This document shows, piece after piece, positions 1 to 10,695 of a stretch of 64,000 bases of DNA. Numbering within the stretch: position 1 is the first letter of the stretch; each line of letters begins with the position of its first letter. Position numbers and translations under genes: made by a program. The DNA comes from Poa pratensis (lineage: Eukaryota; Streptophyta; Magnoliopsida; Poales; Poaceae). Location: NCBI GenBank assembly GCA_947311845.1, contig CAMZMU010000040.1:69297560-69361559 (forward strand). The letters are read 5' to 3'. The notes beneath the pieces are model-generated. The model was not told the DNA's origin. It made no database searches and saw nothing but the letters and a program-made list of their open reading frames with translations.

Positions 1-640
1 GAGGAGTGATCGGCCGCACCGCTCTCGTCAAGTCCTTCCTAACCTCCCAAGTGATTTTTCACTTGACTCCACTTGTTGTGCACCCGGAAACCATTGAGAG
101 CATTAGCAAGCTACAATGAGCATTTCTATGGTCGGCTTCGGACAAGACCATGGGAAACCAATGCAAGGTTAATTGGGAAGTGGTTTGCCATCCAAAAATT
201 ATAGGAGGTCTTGGCGTGCTTAACCTTGATAAATTCGCTAGGTCCCTTCGCTTGCGGTGGCCATGGCTTGAATGGAACTCTCCCGAGAAAATTTGGGTAG
301 GCACGTGAAACCCGTGCTCCAAGATGGACATGAAACTTTTCTACGCCGCCACTCTCATCACTGTTGGTAATGGCCGGAAAACGCCATTTTGGGAGGCCCC
401 TTGGCTAGATGGGGAGAAGCCCAACGACATCGCCCCTCTTATTTTTGAAGCATCCTCAAAAGAGAAATGCAGTGTCAAAGATTCCATGTGTAACAATGAT
501 TGGGGTTGGCAAAGTGAAGCTAAATGATGAGTTCTCGATGGAGCACATGAGCTATGTTGAGCTTTGGGTCAAACTCTCGGAAGTTCACCTAGATACTAAT
601 GTGGAGGATGACATCATGTGGAAGCTCACGGCAAATGGAT
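1..640 (+). pseudogene. LINE reverse transcriptase C-terminal remnant
   Basis: This is the 3' part of a plant non-LTR retrotransposon (LINE) polyprotein, read on the plus strand. Frame by frame it shows the usual sequence just after the reverse transcriptase palm: an FLW.ASDK segment, [14 protein letters not shown] and RLRW near 130-270, then GNGRKTPFW and PWLDG near 370-415, which leads into the zinc-binding RVT domain. An in-frame TGA near 307 and frame changes near 530 and 640 break it, and similarity is lost at about 640. The catalytic domain lies outside the window to the left. It resembles the fragment at 34.4-35.1 kb in kind but is in the opposite orientation. The LINE assignment is confident; the family is not determined. 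Confidence 0.8.
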
Positions 641-1133
641 CTTCAGACAGTTTCTGAAGATTCTACCCACCACAGTTTCACCCCACTAAAATTCATAAGT
701 TGCCTTATGCATAAGCAGAAATCCGAAAAAAGTGTCCTATGTCTCACACCAGCGTGGATTGATCCATATACTTTCTTGGTTGTGGCACCGTCATTCGCTC
801 CTTCCCCAGTCTAATCAAGCCTTCCTATCGCTCTAGTCAACTCCTTATATGCTAGCTAACCTCTAAAAAGCTGTTCGTCCCCGCGCGATGGGTCTCACTC
901 GCCATCTCCGAAGGAAGAAGAGATCTTAACAAGAAAAATTCGAGCGTGAGCATACTGAAGGCTGCTCTCTGTTGGCACATATCTGGAGTTTTCGACCCGT
1001 ACGTCTGTGGCAGCGCTTGTCAGTTAACGCGGCAAGAACATATTCCATCAGACACACAAGGTTAACCTTTTTTTACCTTTTCTTTTTGAGTGGAGGAACG
1101 TAAGCAAACTAAAGCCTGTATATATACTCTATT
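641..1133. other. Intergenic, no feature seen
   Basis: About 490 bases with only short chance ORFs and no repeat ends that I can see. It may contain decayed LINE sequence that is no longer recognisable. Confidence 0.4.
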
Positions 1134-1504
1134 CGAAGAGAAAATCACCTTTAGCTCCCGAGCTCTAGTGATCCCATTTTTTAATGAAAAATCGAATGTT
1201 TTATTTTATGTCTTGAAAAAGTATACAAGTACATATACATCTACTATGTACGACGTAATACATATGTATAAAAGACAAATTATAGCGAGTAAAATGATTT
1301 TTTAAAATCCTTTTCAGAGTCATGATTTTGTGTTTTTTGTGTAGCTTACAATACAACATATTATCTAGCAAAAGTATGCAAATATGTAGATAACATGTGT
1401 ATGTATCCACGTGATTGTTTTTGGAATATATTGAAACTTCTAAATAGCATTTCGGAAAAAAAAAAGAATATAAAAAGAGTTCGGGAGCTAAAAATCTCTT
1501 CTCG
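1134..1504. mobile_element. MITE with about 27-bp terminal inverted repeats
   Basis: The left end (1134-1163) and right end (1478-1504) form an imperfect inverted repeat. Both carry a TTTAGCTCCCGA-type core next to an AGAAGAGAT-type outer block. The interior is AT-rich and noncoding; the 111-residue minus-strand ORF across it is composition-driven. Length (371 bp) and structure fit a non-autonomous DNA transposon; superfamily is not assigned. Confidence 0.65.
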
Positions 1505-1760
1505 AAAGCGAAAGACTTTATATTAGTGATGCGCACTTTTCAATCAACTAATGCGGGCGTAGGCTACATATAGTCATTTAGCATGACGCGCGTCCAAGCT
1601 CCGGCAGGCCGAGCCCATTGTTTTTGCAGAATATCAAGTGGCCTCCATGCATGCAGGCACAGACCCGCTTTCAGCCCTACTCCACTTTGCCGCTGTCTCT
1701 AACGATAGATATTTTCTGCCAGATCGCCGACCGATCGAAGCACCACTAATTGTTAATTAG

Positions 1761-1930
1761 TACTTCCTCCGTTCCATAATATAATATAAGTTGCTCTATC
1801 TAACTCACATGTTGCGCAGATGCAAACCTAAATGAGTGTACATACACATTAAAACATTTCCATATACATCTAGATACATGTGAATGTGGACAAAAGCTAT
1901 AACGTCTTATATTTAGGAACGGAGTGAGTA
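1761..1930. mobile_element. Stowaway-type MITE
   Basis: The ends are TACTTCCTCCGTTCC and GGAACGGAGTGAGTA, inverted copies of the Tc1/Mariner Stowaway terminus, with TA at both ends as the target duplication. It is 170 bp, AT-rich and noncoding. The inner part repeats the ends at lower identity, so the element can fold on itself. Confidence 0.85.
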
Positions 1931-1943
1931 CAAGGTTAGCAAA

Positions 1944-2016
1944 TACTCCCTCCGTTCCAAATTGGTACATTCACATTTGGACAAATTGAAGTCATGTAAT
2001 TTAGAACGGAGGAGTA
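1944..2016. mobile_element. Short Stowaway-type MITE
   Basis: A 73-bp element with TACTCCCTCCGTTCC at the left, AACGGAGGAGTA at the right, and TA at both ends. It lies 13 bases after the previous MITE. Confidence 0.8.
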
Positions 2017-2091
2017 CTAGTTTTCGATGTGTATCATCGGACGGACGGTCATAGAATCAGAGGAGAAAGCCATGTATGAAGCACTAGCTAC

Positions 2092-2255
2092 TACTCCCTC
2101 CGTTCCCAAATATAATATGTTTTAGACTTTGTCCACATACACATGTACACAAATGTATCTAGGCGCATTACATGTGTATATTCACTCATTTGTGTATGTA
2201 TCTAGACAACATGTATAACATCTAAAACATCTTATATTTAGGAACGGAGAGAGTA
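2092..2255. mobile_element. Stowaway-type MITE
   Basis: A 164-bp element bounded by TACTCCCTCCGTTCC and GGAACGGAGAGAGTA. The interior shares words with the 1761-1930 copy (tatctagg, tcttatatttagg), so the two belong to the same or closely related families. Confidence 0.85.
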
Positions 2256-2363
2256 GTGGTGAGTGGTGAGTGGTGACTCCTGGTCCTGCCAGGCTGTCAC
2301 AGATGCAACACACCATCGATGGATGATGCGTGCTGGCGGACGTGGAGGCAAAGGTAAATTTGG

Positions 2364-2468
2364 TACTCCCTCCATCGATAAAAGGATGTCTCAACTTTGT
2401 CCAAAGTATGTCTAGAGACATGCATGTTTGGAAAAAGTTGTGACATCTTTTTATGAACAGAGGAAGTA
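2364..2468. mobile_element. Stowaway-type MITE
   Basis: A 105-bp element with TACTCCCTCCATCGATAAAA at the left and the degenerate inverse ending AACAGAGGAAGTA at the right. The inner arms GATGTCTCAACTTT and AAAGTTGTGACATC are inverted. Confidence 0.8.
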
Positions 2469-2657
2469 CTGAATGCTAAAGGAAATCACTTGATGTCATG
2501 GTTGGGGAAGCTATTGATTAGCTGAGGCGGAGCTAGAAAAAGCAGAGTTAGCAAATTGACTGTACTTACAGTCATCCTATATATCTATCATTCAGATTTC
2601 ACAATAGAAGAGTTCTTTTACAGATCCCATATCCCCAAAAGCATAGATCCTAAAAAT

Positions 2658-2743
2658 TACTCCCTCCGCCTTATAATATAAAAACGTTTTAGTAGGCTGT
2701 TTTAACTTGTCAAAACTTGTTACATTGTGGGACGGAGGGACTA
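2658..2743. mobile_element. Short Stowaway-type MITE
   Basis: An 86-bp element starting TACTCCCTCCGCC and ending GGGACGGAGGGACTA. It is the fifth such element in 1 kb. Confidence 0.8.
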
Positions 2744-3096
2744 CAAAATAAGGGGAAAAGAGAAGTTTTGATTGAGCACACGGACAGGTACACACTGTGT
2801 ATCCCTTGTTCCTTTGCCTAGGGATCAACACATATCAATTCATCGCGCCAACTCTTACGCGCCCCTCACTACTCGCTCCTCCACGTGGCTCCATAGCGCG
2901 TCGTCGCTCCTTCGGTGTACCTCCCTCGCCATGCTCCCAGGGTACCTCGAGCGCCTTCCTCCAAATGGTGTGCCTTTGCATGATCATGTGAGTACTATGT
3001 TCATATCCTCCTATGTAATTGACATCTTGGAACCATATGTCCTCATGAATTGATTGGTGTAACGCAAATTGTCTATGCCTAGAGTGGCGCAAACAG

Positions 3097-3620
3097 ATGC
3101 ACAACTCCAAAGGCAAGCCCTTTGTCTTTCACCCCTCCTTGGCATTACTAAAAAGCAATGTAAAGAGGAAGTCAAGGAATGATGAGGCACCATCAAAGAG
3201 AAAAAGGACAATCAGGGAGTTCCACCGCAACCTCAGCGAGAAGGAGAATGCGAGGAGGACTGCAGATGACCTACCTTCAAGGAGAAGCTTGATCAGATTA
3301 TAAGGGCAAGGAATGAGTTGGCAGCCCAGACGCTTTAAGCCAATTTAGAGTTGGCGACATAAAGGAAGCATGAGAAGTTAGGAAGGTGACAAGATCTAAA
3401 AAAAGAGGACAAGGAGCGCAAGAATCTATGAGGAGCGGATGTCGGCCATTGCGGGGCATAAGGCGAACTCTGAGGAGCACATGCTTACTCTGGAGGCGGG
3501 GAGAATGAGGTCGAAGGCCGATAAAATAATGCAAATGAAGAACAAGGAAGAGATAAACGACCTGCTCATGGACCCAATTGTGATTGGTCATAAGACAAGA
3601 GCCTTTTGGCTGATGATTCA
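3097..3620 (+). other. Possible transposase-associated (NAM C-terminal-like) ORF remnant
   Basis: The reading frames here are rich in lysine, arginine and glutamate (SKRKRTIREFHRNLSEKE near 3195-3245; IMQMKNKEEINDLL near 3530-3565). In composition and general layout they resemble the coiled C-terminal domain of grass PIF/Harbinger-associated proteins annotated as no apical meristem-associated or GST-T3-like. The frame is broken several times and there is no catalytic motif, so this is a weak call; it could be random ORF in decayed sequence. The rest of 2744-4504 shows nothing else apart from the microsatellite and the leader of the next gene. Confidence 0.2.
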
Positions 3621-3665
3621 TCATAGTATCTTGGCTTCCAAATTGGTGGGTAGGGGCAGTTACTT

Positions 3666-3708
3666 TGTGCGTGCGTGCATGCGTGCGCGCGTGTGCGTGT
3701 GTGCGTGA
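3666..3708. repeat. GTGC/GTGT microsatellite
   Basis: An imperfect run of GTGC, GCGT and GTGT units, a potential Z-DNA-forming alternating purine-pyrimidine tract. Confidence 0.85.
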
Positions 3709-4504
3709 TGCTCATTGTGATTGAGCAATGGTTGTGATAAGATGATGACAAACTAGTTGGGATGATTTGAAACATATTTGTTTTCATTTGTTGGGAAATC
3801 TGGTTTGAATCTAAACTAGAAATTTCTAAAATTATGGGTCTGAAATGTTGTTGCATGGTGTGTTTGATTGTTAATTATGATGTATTAATTGACTTGAATG
3901 ATATTTGAATGTACAAGTAGTGAGAAATGGAAGAAATAAAAGCCCTAATACCAATAATTAATTTTCAATGTGTTGCACTCTCTCTTTGTATCAATTGTGA
4001 GCATGGTAGGGGAGGACGCTGAATGGTCCCACCCAGATAATAAACTTTCATTTCACGGATTCTCTCGCTCACTCCTACAAAATTCAGCTTTTCCCTAAAC
4101 TTTCAAGAGTTTCAGAAAATATTTGGACCAAATTCAAATTCAGTGTTTTCAAAAGACTAGCAGAATATTTTTGTTCATGAGAGTCTTTGGAGCCGCATTG
4201 TCGCAACAGTCCCAATGTTTCACGGATAGGCCATTCAGAATCAAGCAACAGTCCGTTCAAGGCCAGGGTGCCCCAAAGTCGGCCCAACCGAGCCCACTAC
4301 GCCTTAACAGCAACCGAACCGAGCCCTTCTTCTTCTCCTTCTCCTTCTCTTCTTGCAGCACAAGAAGAGCAGAACTCCCTCCCGCGGTGTCCCTAAATAG
4401 CCTCTCCCTCCTCCTCGCCGCGTTCAGTGTCGTGGTGGTGGTGTGCCTGTGTCGACAGAGAGCCCCAAGTTGACCGCGGTTCCTCCCTGAGCTCTTGGCC
4501 GGCC

Positions 4505-6631
4505 ATGACGAGGTTCGATCCGTACGAGAACAACGGCGGCACGTGCGTGGCCGTCGCTGGGGTCGACTACTGCGTCGTCGCCGCCGACACCCGCCTCTCC
4601 GTGGGATACAGCATTCTCTCCCGCGATCACTCCAAGATCGCATGCCTGTACGACTGTACGTGCTCCCGCCTCCCCATTCCTCTCGCTCTCTCTTTTCCCT
4701 TCCCATGAAGTGCTATTACTGTTTGGGGTCGTTGGGTTAACCAGGATGCTGTCGGCGATGTATTTCTTGTGTGTGGATGAACTTATGATTCTTAGCTGTC
4801 TGGTAAACTTTGTGAGTTTATTCCTGCGTGCTCACTGTTGACTGTTGAGGAATCAGTGATTGACTGATTGTACATGTTCTGCTGCAACCTCTGTTATACG
4901 ATTTTTATGATAGTTAGCAGCAACTGCAAATCGAACAGTTGTGGTAGCCTCATTTGATTATGCATTTCGTCACTTTGATGGTAAATTAGTCCAATTTTGG
5001 TACTACCTCCGATCCATATTAGTGGGCACAACTTTGTCTAGATACACATGTATCTAGTCTAAATACTTAACTAGATACATATGAATTTAGACAAAGCTAT
5101 GTCCACTAATATGGATCGGAGGGAGTATCCCGAATGCTACCAGTTTTACAAGAAACTGTTGTTAGACAAAAGCAGTTCTGCTGGAACACAACGCTGTAAG
5201 CCAAACATTTGATTGGTGAATGAATGTGCTCATGTACGTTGTTCTCTCTACTTACTTACCACAGGGCGGACAACTGTGTGTTAGCCTCATATGGATTTCA
5301 AGGTGATATCAAAATGTTGCAGAAGAGTCTCGCTGCAAAGGAATTGGTAAGTCTGATAGTCTACTGAGATCTCCAACCATCTATAAGATGTGTTCAGAGT
5401 TATCTACTCTATCAGTGACTTGAATGCACACTTGCAATACTCCAACAAATTACCTGGAGATTTTGATCTAAGTATCCAACACTCTTTCTTTTATATTAAC
5501 CTGGATCATCATGATGTCGAAGATTGTCTGCGCTTACATGGTCCTTCTTAGTTCACCTCTGATCATTAGCATAATGACAATTTAGCTCTAGAGTGCCTCC
5601 GTACCTGAACAAGTATCTGTTCAATATGGGATTGCGGACTGTATGTACAACGATCCTTAATCATAATATATCATTACACGGTAATCATGTTTCATGTTTG
5701 TGCTTTTGTAGGTCTATGAACACTACCATAACAAGAAGATGAGCTGCCCTGCAATGGCGCAATTACTATCAAACAGTCTCTACTATAAGAGATTCTTCCC
5801 ATACTACGCCTTCAACGTGTTGGGTGGACTGGACAGCGAAGGTATGATTCCGGTTATGTTTTGTTTAGCGTTGGATAGATCAGTGGTAATCATGACTCTG
5901 AGCATTTGTTCTCCTTTCACAGGTAAAGGATGTGTCTTCACATATGATGCTGTTGGATCGTATGAGCGGACCGGCTATAGTGCTCAAGGAACAGGTGCAG
6001 CATTGATGATGCCTGTTCTAGACAACCAGTTGAAATCTCCTAGTCCTCTACTACTGCCAGCTCGGGTGAGTTTATAAAACTTCACTGTTCATAATGTCTG
6101 GCAAACTAGGCTTATTTTGATCCGCATTTAACCATGCAACTCTAACTACGGTCATTCAGAAATTTGTGGAATTCGTCCAATGAAACATGAAAAATTCCTT
6201 TAAATCCAAATACATTAATTCTCCCATGATTTTAGATGTCGGCAACATGGTCATATTTCTTGCTTAGATTGAGATAAGGTGTGATATCATCTGTAATCAC
6301 CAATAAAATAGGATTTAGATCATTGTTGGCCTGTCATGCATTTTCAGAATTCTAACGCCATTGCTACTTATGCAGGATGCAGTGACGCACTAGTCTGAAT
6401 CGGATGCCGTTGATCTGGTGAAGGACGTTTTTGCATCAGCCACAGAACGAGATATATACGCTGTATGGTGTTTTCTTGCCCTTGGATGCTAATGATCGCT
6501 AGTGCCTAAAACGTTAAACTTCTGATTCAATACCATTGTTCTATGAAATTTTGCAGGGAGATAATTTGGAAATCATAGTCATCAACAGCTCCGGCGCCCA
6601 CAGGGAGTTCATTGAGCTAAGGAAGGATTAG
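4505..6631 (+). pseudogene. PBF1: 20S proteasome subunit beta type-1 (PBF1), premature stop
   Basis: This encodes the non-catalytic beta-6 position subunit (PBF1, beta type-1) of the 20S proteasome core, which packs in the inner beta ring of the cytosolic and nuclear protease. Six exons join in frame with GT/AG borders: 4505-4647, 5265-5346, 5712-5841, 5923-6065, 6376-6462 and 6557-6631. Family landmarks are NNGGTCVAVAGVDYCV and AADTRLSVGY in exon 1, RMSCPAMAQLLS-like sequence and NVLGGLDSEGKGC across exons 3-4, YERTGYSAQGTGAAL in exon 4, and a C-terminus ending ELRKD. The start at 4505 follows a CT-rich leader and matches the short N-terminus of the family. TAG at 6391-6393 in exon 5 truncates the product after 171 residues, where about 213 would be expected. 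The codon before it is histidine where proline is usual. Downstream sequence and splice sites remain intact, so the lesion is recent or an error. A MITE sits in intron 1. Confidence 0.9.
5001..5127. mobile_element. Stowaway-type MITE in PBF1 intron 1
   Basis: A 127-bp near-perfect palindrome. TACTACCTCCGATCCATATT at the left is the inverse of AATATGGATCGGAGGGAGTA at the right, and the arms continue inward through the AGTGG(G/A)CA and TTTGTCTAGAT words. TA at both ends is the target duplication. Confidence 0.9.
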
Positions 6632-6821
6632 TATCATAGTAAACTGGTATAACTGTGAAGAAACATTTACCATTACTCCATTATAACGAAGGATCACGTG
6701 CTACCACAGCCCACAGGCCTCTATCACGAGTAGTGTGATAATTTCGTCGGACAGATTTATTTTATTTCTGTGTGTTCACTGTTGCAAGATTGGCTATGTA
6801 GACAGTGTATTCTGTCATAAT

Positions 6822-6827
6822 AATAAA
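6822..6827 (+). other. Candidate polyadenylation signal for PBF1
   Basis: AATAAA lies 191 bases after the stop codon of the PBF1 model, inside a TAATAATAAATTG context typical of plant 3' ends. The site was not confirmed by transcript data. Confidence 0.45.
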
Positions 6828-6831
6828 TTGC

Positions 6832-7195
6832 TTCCTACGCACAATTTGGAATTACTTACTGACTTGCTTATAACTTGAGTTCAGAACTTCAGATAAATTA
6901 TGGAACATAGTTATGCCAGCAGAAAACAATCATAGGACAGCAGAATTGAACTTTCTCTGTTGAAAATATGGAGAAAGAACAGAGTACACATAAAACACTG
7001 AGACAGCTAACGAATCAGGAGTTGGGCTTGCAATGTACTCTCACCAGCTAATATGGCTTGAGTTGAGTCCTTCCTACTCAGTACCAATAGCTATGCTGCA
7101 ACCAGATTTGCTCCACTTCTTTCCCCTTCTCTGTATACAGAAGAACTCATCCATTTCGCAAGCTTGTTTAACGTGAAATGAATCTGCATCGGTGA
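6832..7195. other. Intergenic between convergent PBF1 and CBSX6-like genes
   Basis: About 360 bases without a gene. The two genes converge, so this holds both 3' untranslated regions. No repeat is visible. Confidence 0.5.
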
Positions 7196-8804
7196 TCAAG
7201 CCAGAAGAACACCTCTGGTGACTGCATTGAAGATTTCTGCGTACCCAACCATGCCAATCAAGACAGGTTCCTCCGTGTCTCCACTTTCTGTGACCCAGAG
7301 GTGTGTGGCCCTGTGCGCTAGCATCTGCGCCATCACGGCAGCAAGAGAGCTCGTAGTCTTGCAAGTCAGCACTGTGTTCTTCCGGTGGCTTGGCACCATC
7401 TGGCTTGCCAGGCCTGCTGAGAACCCAATTTTCCTGCTACTGAATTTCATAGACCTTGGAGAAGGCACAATGCTATTCTCCCCTCCACCCGCCGTGCACC
7501 GATACCGATGCCCCTAGTAGAAGCTGGCACTGCTCCATTCTCGTCGATGCCGGTGGCGAAGTGCAGCGCTGACAGCCTTGACATTGCATCGGCAGCAGCC
7601 ACATAATCACGCTTCCACAGCTTGTGAGCGGATATCTCACCTAGAATTATGTGTGCCCCATCCTTGTTTGTCTGCACAACAGCAACGACGCGAGGGTCGG
7701 AGGGTATCTTCCACACAGCCTCGATAGCTGGTGAGGGGGCCTCGACATGGCAGTAGCTGCGGCTGATGGCTCCAAGAGAGGAGATTGACTGCAATGGGAT
7801 CGGTGCAAGGGCACCAAGGCAGTTGATGAGGAAGCGGATGATGTCTTCTCGTGTTAGGCAGCAGTACTTGTCCCAGCCAAACGTTGGTGATGGCAATGAT
7901 CTGTTGGTTATCTGGGTTGTAGCGGCGCGGGGTGTTCCGGTGATTTTCAGCGGAGCTTTGTAAAACGGTGCAAAGGGTTGCTTGCTGACGGTGCATCCTT
8001 CTGTGATGTTCTTGCGGACAAGGACACGCTTTGCCCCCTGCTTCATCAGCTCCACTACCTCGATCAACCTTGAAAGAAATTGAATTGGCGTTAGCTGGTG
8101 TCATTTTTCAAATCAGGAACTTTAAGGGATGCTTATGAAGACTAGCTAGCGAAGACTAGCGGAAACAAAGATATGAACCTGTCACCTTATACAGAATTAC
8201 CTCACACATTATAACAAAACCAAATGCAATCAAACTATGAAAAACTAATGCAAGCCACTTTAGCTAATTGGTGTCTGGACTCTTGGACACTGGTATTTTA
8301 AACTTTCACCGAGTCAATGTGCGAAACATGTACGCAAGTGTTTCTGTGATGCAAAAACGATGAGCTTTTTTTGTCAAAATTTTCATAAATTTCTACTCTT
8401 TGAAAGTTCAAACTTCGCTAAAGAATAAGCGAAAGAGCTTGCTGTCGAACAGAAAGATTGCACCCTCACCTCGCGTCAGGCTCGACCTCGCCGACGGCTG
8501 CCTGCTCCCGCGGCACCACGTCACCGGCGGGCGTCTTCATCGCCGCAGCGTCGGTGCCTCCTCCCGCCCGGTGAGAAGCCAGGAACGTCACGACGTCGAG
8601 CGAGCTGAGCAGCCCGACGACGGTGGGCGCGGCGGGCGCCAGCGGCGAGGCGCCCTCGCGCCAGACGGCCACGGCGGCATCCGGCGAGGACGAAATGGCA
8701 GCGGCCGCCGCGGAGAGCGGCGCGGACGCCGGGACGCCCGCGAGCGCCGGCTTGCCGGCCGTGAGGTCGAAGGCGGCCGCGCGGAGGAAGACAATGTGGG
8801 CCAT
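7196..8804 (-). pseudogene. CBS-domain protein, CBSX6-like, one frame break
   Basis: A two-exon minus-strand gene of the plant CBSX6 group, proteins with paired cystathionine-beta-synthase (CBS) domains that bind adenosine nucleotides in other families; the exact role of CBSX6 is not established. Exon 1 is 8804-8470 (start MAHIVFL, alanine-rich N-terminal CBS half, ending EVEPDAR) and exon 2 is 8068-7196. They join in frame through a GT/AG intron that restores R-LIEVVELMKQGAKR. Family landmarks in exon 2 are CCLTREDIIRFLINCLGALA, PIPLQSISSLGAI, EISAHKLWKRDYVAAA, SSLAAVMAQMLAHRATHLWV and EIFNAVTRGV at the C-terminus. Within exon 2 the frame changes at the four-C run 7480-7483: one more base there would join RRVEG to ENSIVPSPRSMKFSSR. 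It is therefore a pseudogene by one base, or a consensus error. Confidence 0.85.
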
Positions 8805-9196
8805 CCGCCCGGTGCCACGCGCGCGGGATGTTGACCTCCCGTTGTTCTGGTGGAGGGGTCGCCATTCCGTCTGCGTCTTGTGCCGTTTTCCCTTTCACGT
8901 CGGCCGAGAATCTAAAATCGGGGGCGTGGGAGAAAGCCGACACGCGTCCTCGTTTGAGATTAATATAAACTCCGGCGTGCCAGCGAGCCTAGTCGAAGTG
9001 TCTGTACATGGAGCCAACGCGTCCGACGTCGTCTACATCGTGGCCTGCCCTGGCCACCTCGCCCTCAGTTCGTGAGAAGACGAGTCCGTCGTACCCCTCC
9101 TGTGAGCTTGTACGAGTAGTTTTTTTTTTCGAACTGTCTCATGTATGAATAAAAGAAAAATCACATGATGCCCATAGGATATCCAGAGTACGTAAG
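8805..9196. other. Upstream region of CBSX6-like gene, no further feature
   Basis: GC-rich near the gene (to about 8900) and then ordinary sequence with a poly-T run at 9121-9130. It presumably contains the promoter of the minus-strand gene, but no clear TATA box was identified. Confidence 0.35.
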
Positions 9197-9360
9197 TACT
9201 CCCTCCGTATCAAAATATAAGACTCTCTAACTACTTTCCACACACATATATTTAGACATGTTTTAGTGAAAGATTCACATAAACCTTGCACTAAAACTTG
9301 TCTACCTACATGTGTGTAGAAAATAGCTAGAGTGACTTATATTTTGATACGGAGGGAGTA
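9197..9360. mobile_element. Stowaway-type MITE
   Basis: A 164-bp palindromic element. TACTCCCTCCGTATCAAAAT at the left is the exact inverse of ATTTTGATACGGAGGGAGTA at the right, and the arms stay complementary further in (TATAAGACTCTCTA versus TAGAGTGACTTATA). TA forms both ends. Confidence 0.92.
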
Positions 9361-10096
9361 ATATGCATACCACCTGAACTAAATAGAAAAATGATGACAT
9401 ATAAATAGAATTACCTAACTACGAGTACCCCGCAAAAAAAAAACGTAACTAGTAATTACCCACGTATGATTTATAAAATAAGGATTTATTTAGGGCTCAG
9501 TTGACTGAGAATTATGTTAATTTTCAATCAGCTGATGTCATCCACGTTAGTAATTATTTGCTCAAGAATACAGGGTACATGCGGGAGTTGCTCTGAAACT
9601 CTTGACTCGTTTAATTCGCATCTGTTTCGAGCTAAAGAACTGTACACATGCATCCGGCCGGCCGGCCGGCCCTAAGCTCTACTGTAGATCCGTTTAAGAA
9701 AAGCTCTACTGCTAGATATCGTGTCTATTTTGTGTTGTTTCTCGAGTATTCAAGATAAAATATGCATGAAAAATATGTGTGTCGATGAGTAGATTCCATT
9801 CTCGTGATCGGTTTCGAGTTTCGTCGACTGTAATTTCTTAATGTTGGACCGAAGTTCACACCAGTTATAAACGAATTTCGTCAAATTCGTCGCACCCGGT
9901 TGATCGTTTGAAATTTCCTTTCACGAGTAGATCAATCTCGCTGTTTCCCACAACTTACGCATTGTAATTTTTTTGTTTCCGCGGACTCGTATGTGCATAA
10001 ATCCGTCGATTTTTATTATTGGACACCTTTATTTCCTTGTTGGTCATATTGCAAAGAACTTGTTCAGTCACGACGGGCAAATGCAGACAACTGCTT
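9361..10096. other. Intergenic; contains CCGG run 9654-9671
   Basis: No coding signal. The only structured element is an 18-base perfect CCGG tandem, self-complementary and dense in CpG. Confidence 0.5.
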
Positions 10097-10205
10097 TCGG
10101 CCTAGTCTATGACGAAAGGTTGTGATTTGAGTTCGGCCCGAAACGGAAGGCTGATTTTGATTTGGCCCAAAACGAAAGGTATATTTCGGTTTGGCCTAAA
10201 CTGAC
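10097..10205. repeat. Short imperfect tandem repeat, GGCCxAAACGAAAGG unit
   Basis: Three to four copies of a 35-45 base unit containing TTCGGCC or TTTGGCC followed by AAACGGAAGG or AAACGAAAGG. The units differ at many positions. It precedes the larger array at 10291 without an obvious boundary. Confidence 0.5.
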
Positions 10206-10290
10206 AGCGCAATATTTTTGAAAATAATCATTTTAGTGCAATATTAGTGAAATTTCTATAAATTTGTTTAAAAAAAAAAATCTATAACAG

Positions 10291-10690
10291 AAACTCAATT
10301 ACAACCCCACTTTCAACTGAAAAATGATAGTCCAACTCGATTTCTAAAGAAAAAATATATTCAGTTCCAACCACACTTGCAACTGGAAAAACCATCTCAG
10401 TTTCAAATCCACTTGCAACTGGAAAAAAAATTCCCAGTTGTAACCACACTTGCAACTGGAAAAAATATCTCAGTTACAACTCCACTTGCAACTGGCAAAA
10501 AATATTCCATTTGCAACCGCACTTGCAACTGGAAAAATATCACAGTTGCAACGACACTTGGAACTGGAAAAAATATCACAGTTGCAACCACACTTGCAAC
10601 TGGAAAAAATATCCCTGTTACAACTCTCGGTTACAACTCCACTTGCAATTGGAAAAAATATCACTTGCAACCAGAAGACATATTTCAGTT
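10291..10690. repeat. CAGTTGCAACTG-type tandem array, left part
   Basis: About ten units of roughly 40 bases with the pattern CAGTTGCAAC, a C/A-rich spacer, CTTGCAACTGG, then A-rich sequence ending ATATCTCAG or ATATCACAG. Most units contain both GTTGCAAC and TTGCAACTG, so each can pair internally. The array is cut at 10690 by the Copia element below and resumes at 28998. ORFs of up to 114 residues rich in Q, L, A and T run through it on both strands; these are repeat translations, not proteins I would call. Confidence 0.85.
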
Positions 10691-10695
10691 ACAAC

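Noticed and set aside
1201..1536. 111-residue minus-strand ORF
   Set aside because: It lies within and across the edge of the MITE at 1134-1504 and has AT-driven composition.
3666..3708. ORF through the GTGC microsatellite
   Set aside because: Simple repeat translation.
5590..5640. Possible extra exon between PBF1 exons 2 and 3
   Set aside because: A short open stretch exists, but exons 2 and 3 join in frame without it and the family has no residues there.
8521..8943. GC-rich ORFs overlapping CBSX6 exon 1 on both strands
   Set aside because: Shadow frames of a high-GC exon; the chosen frame joins exon 2 through a proper intron and shows the family sequence.
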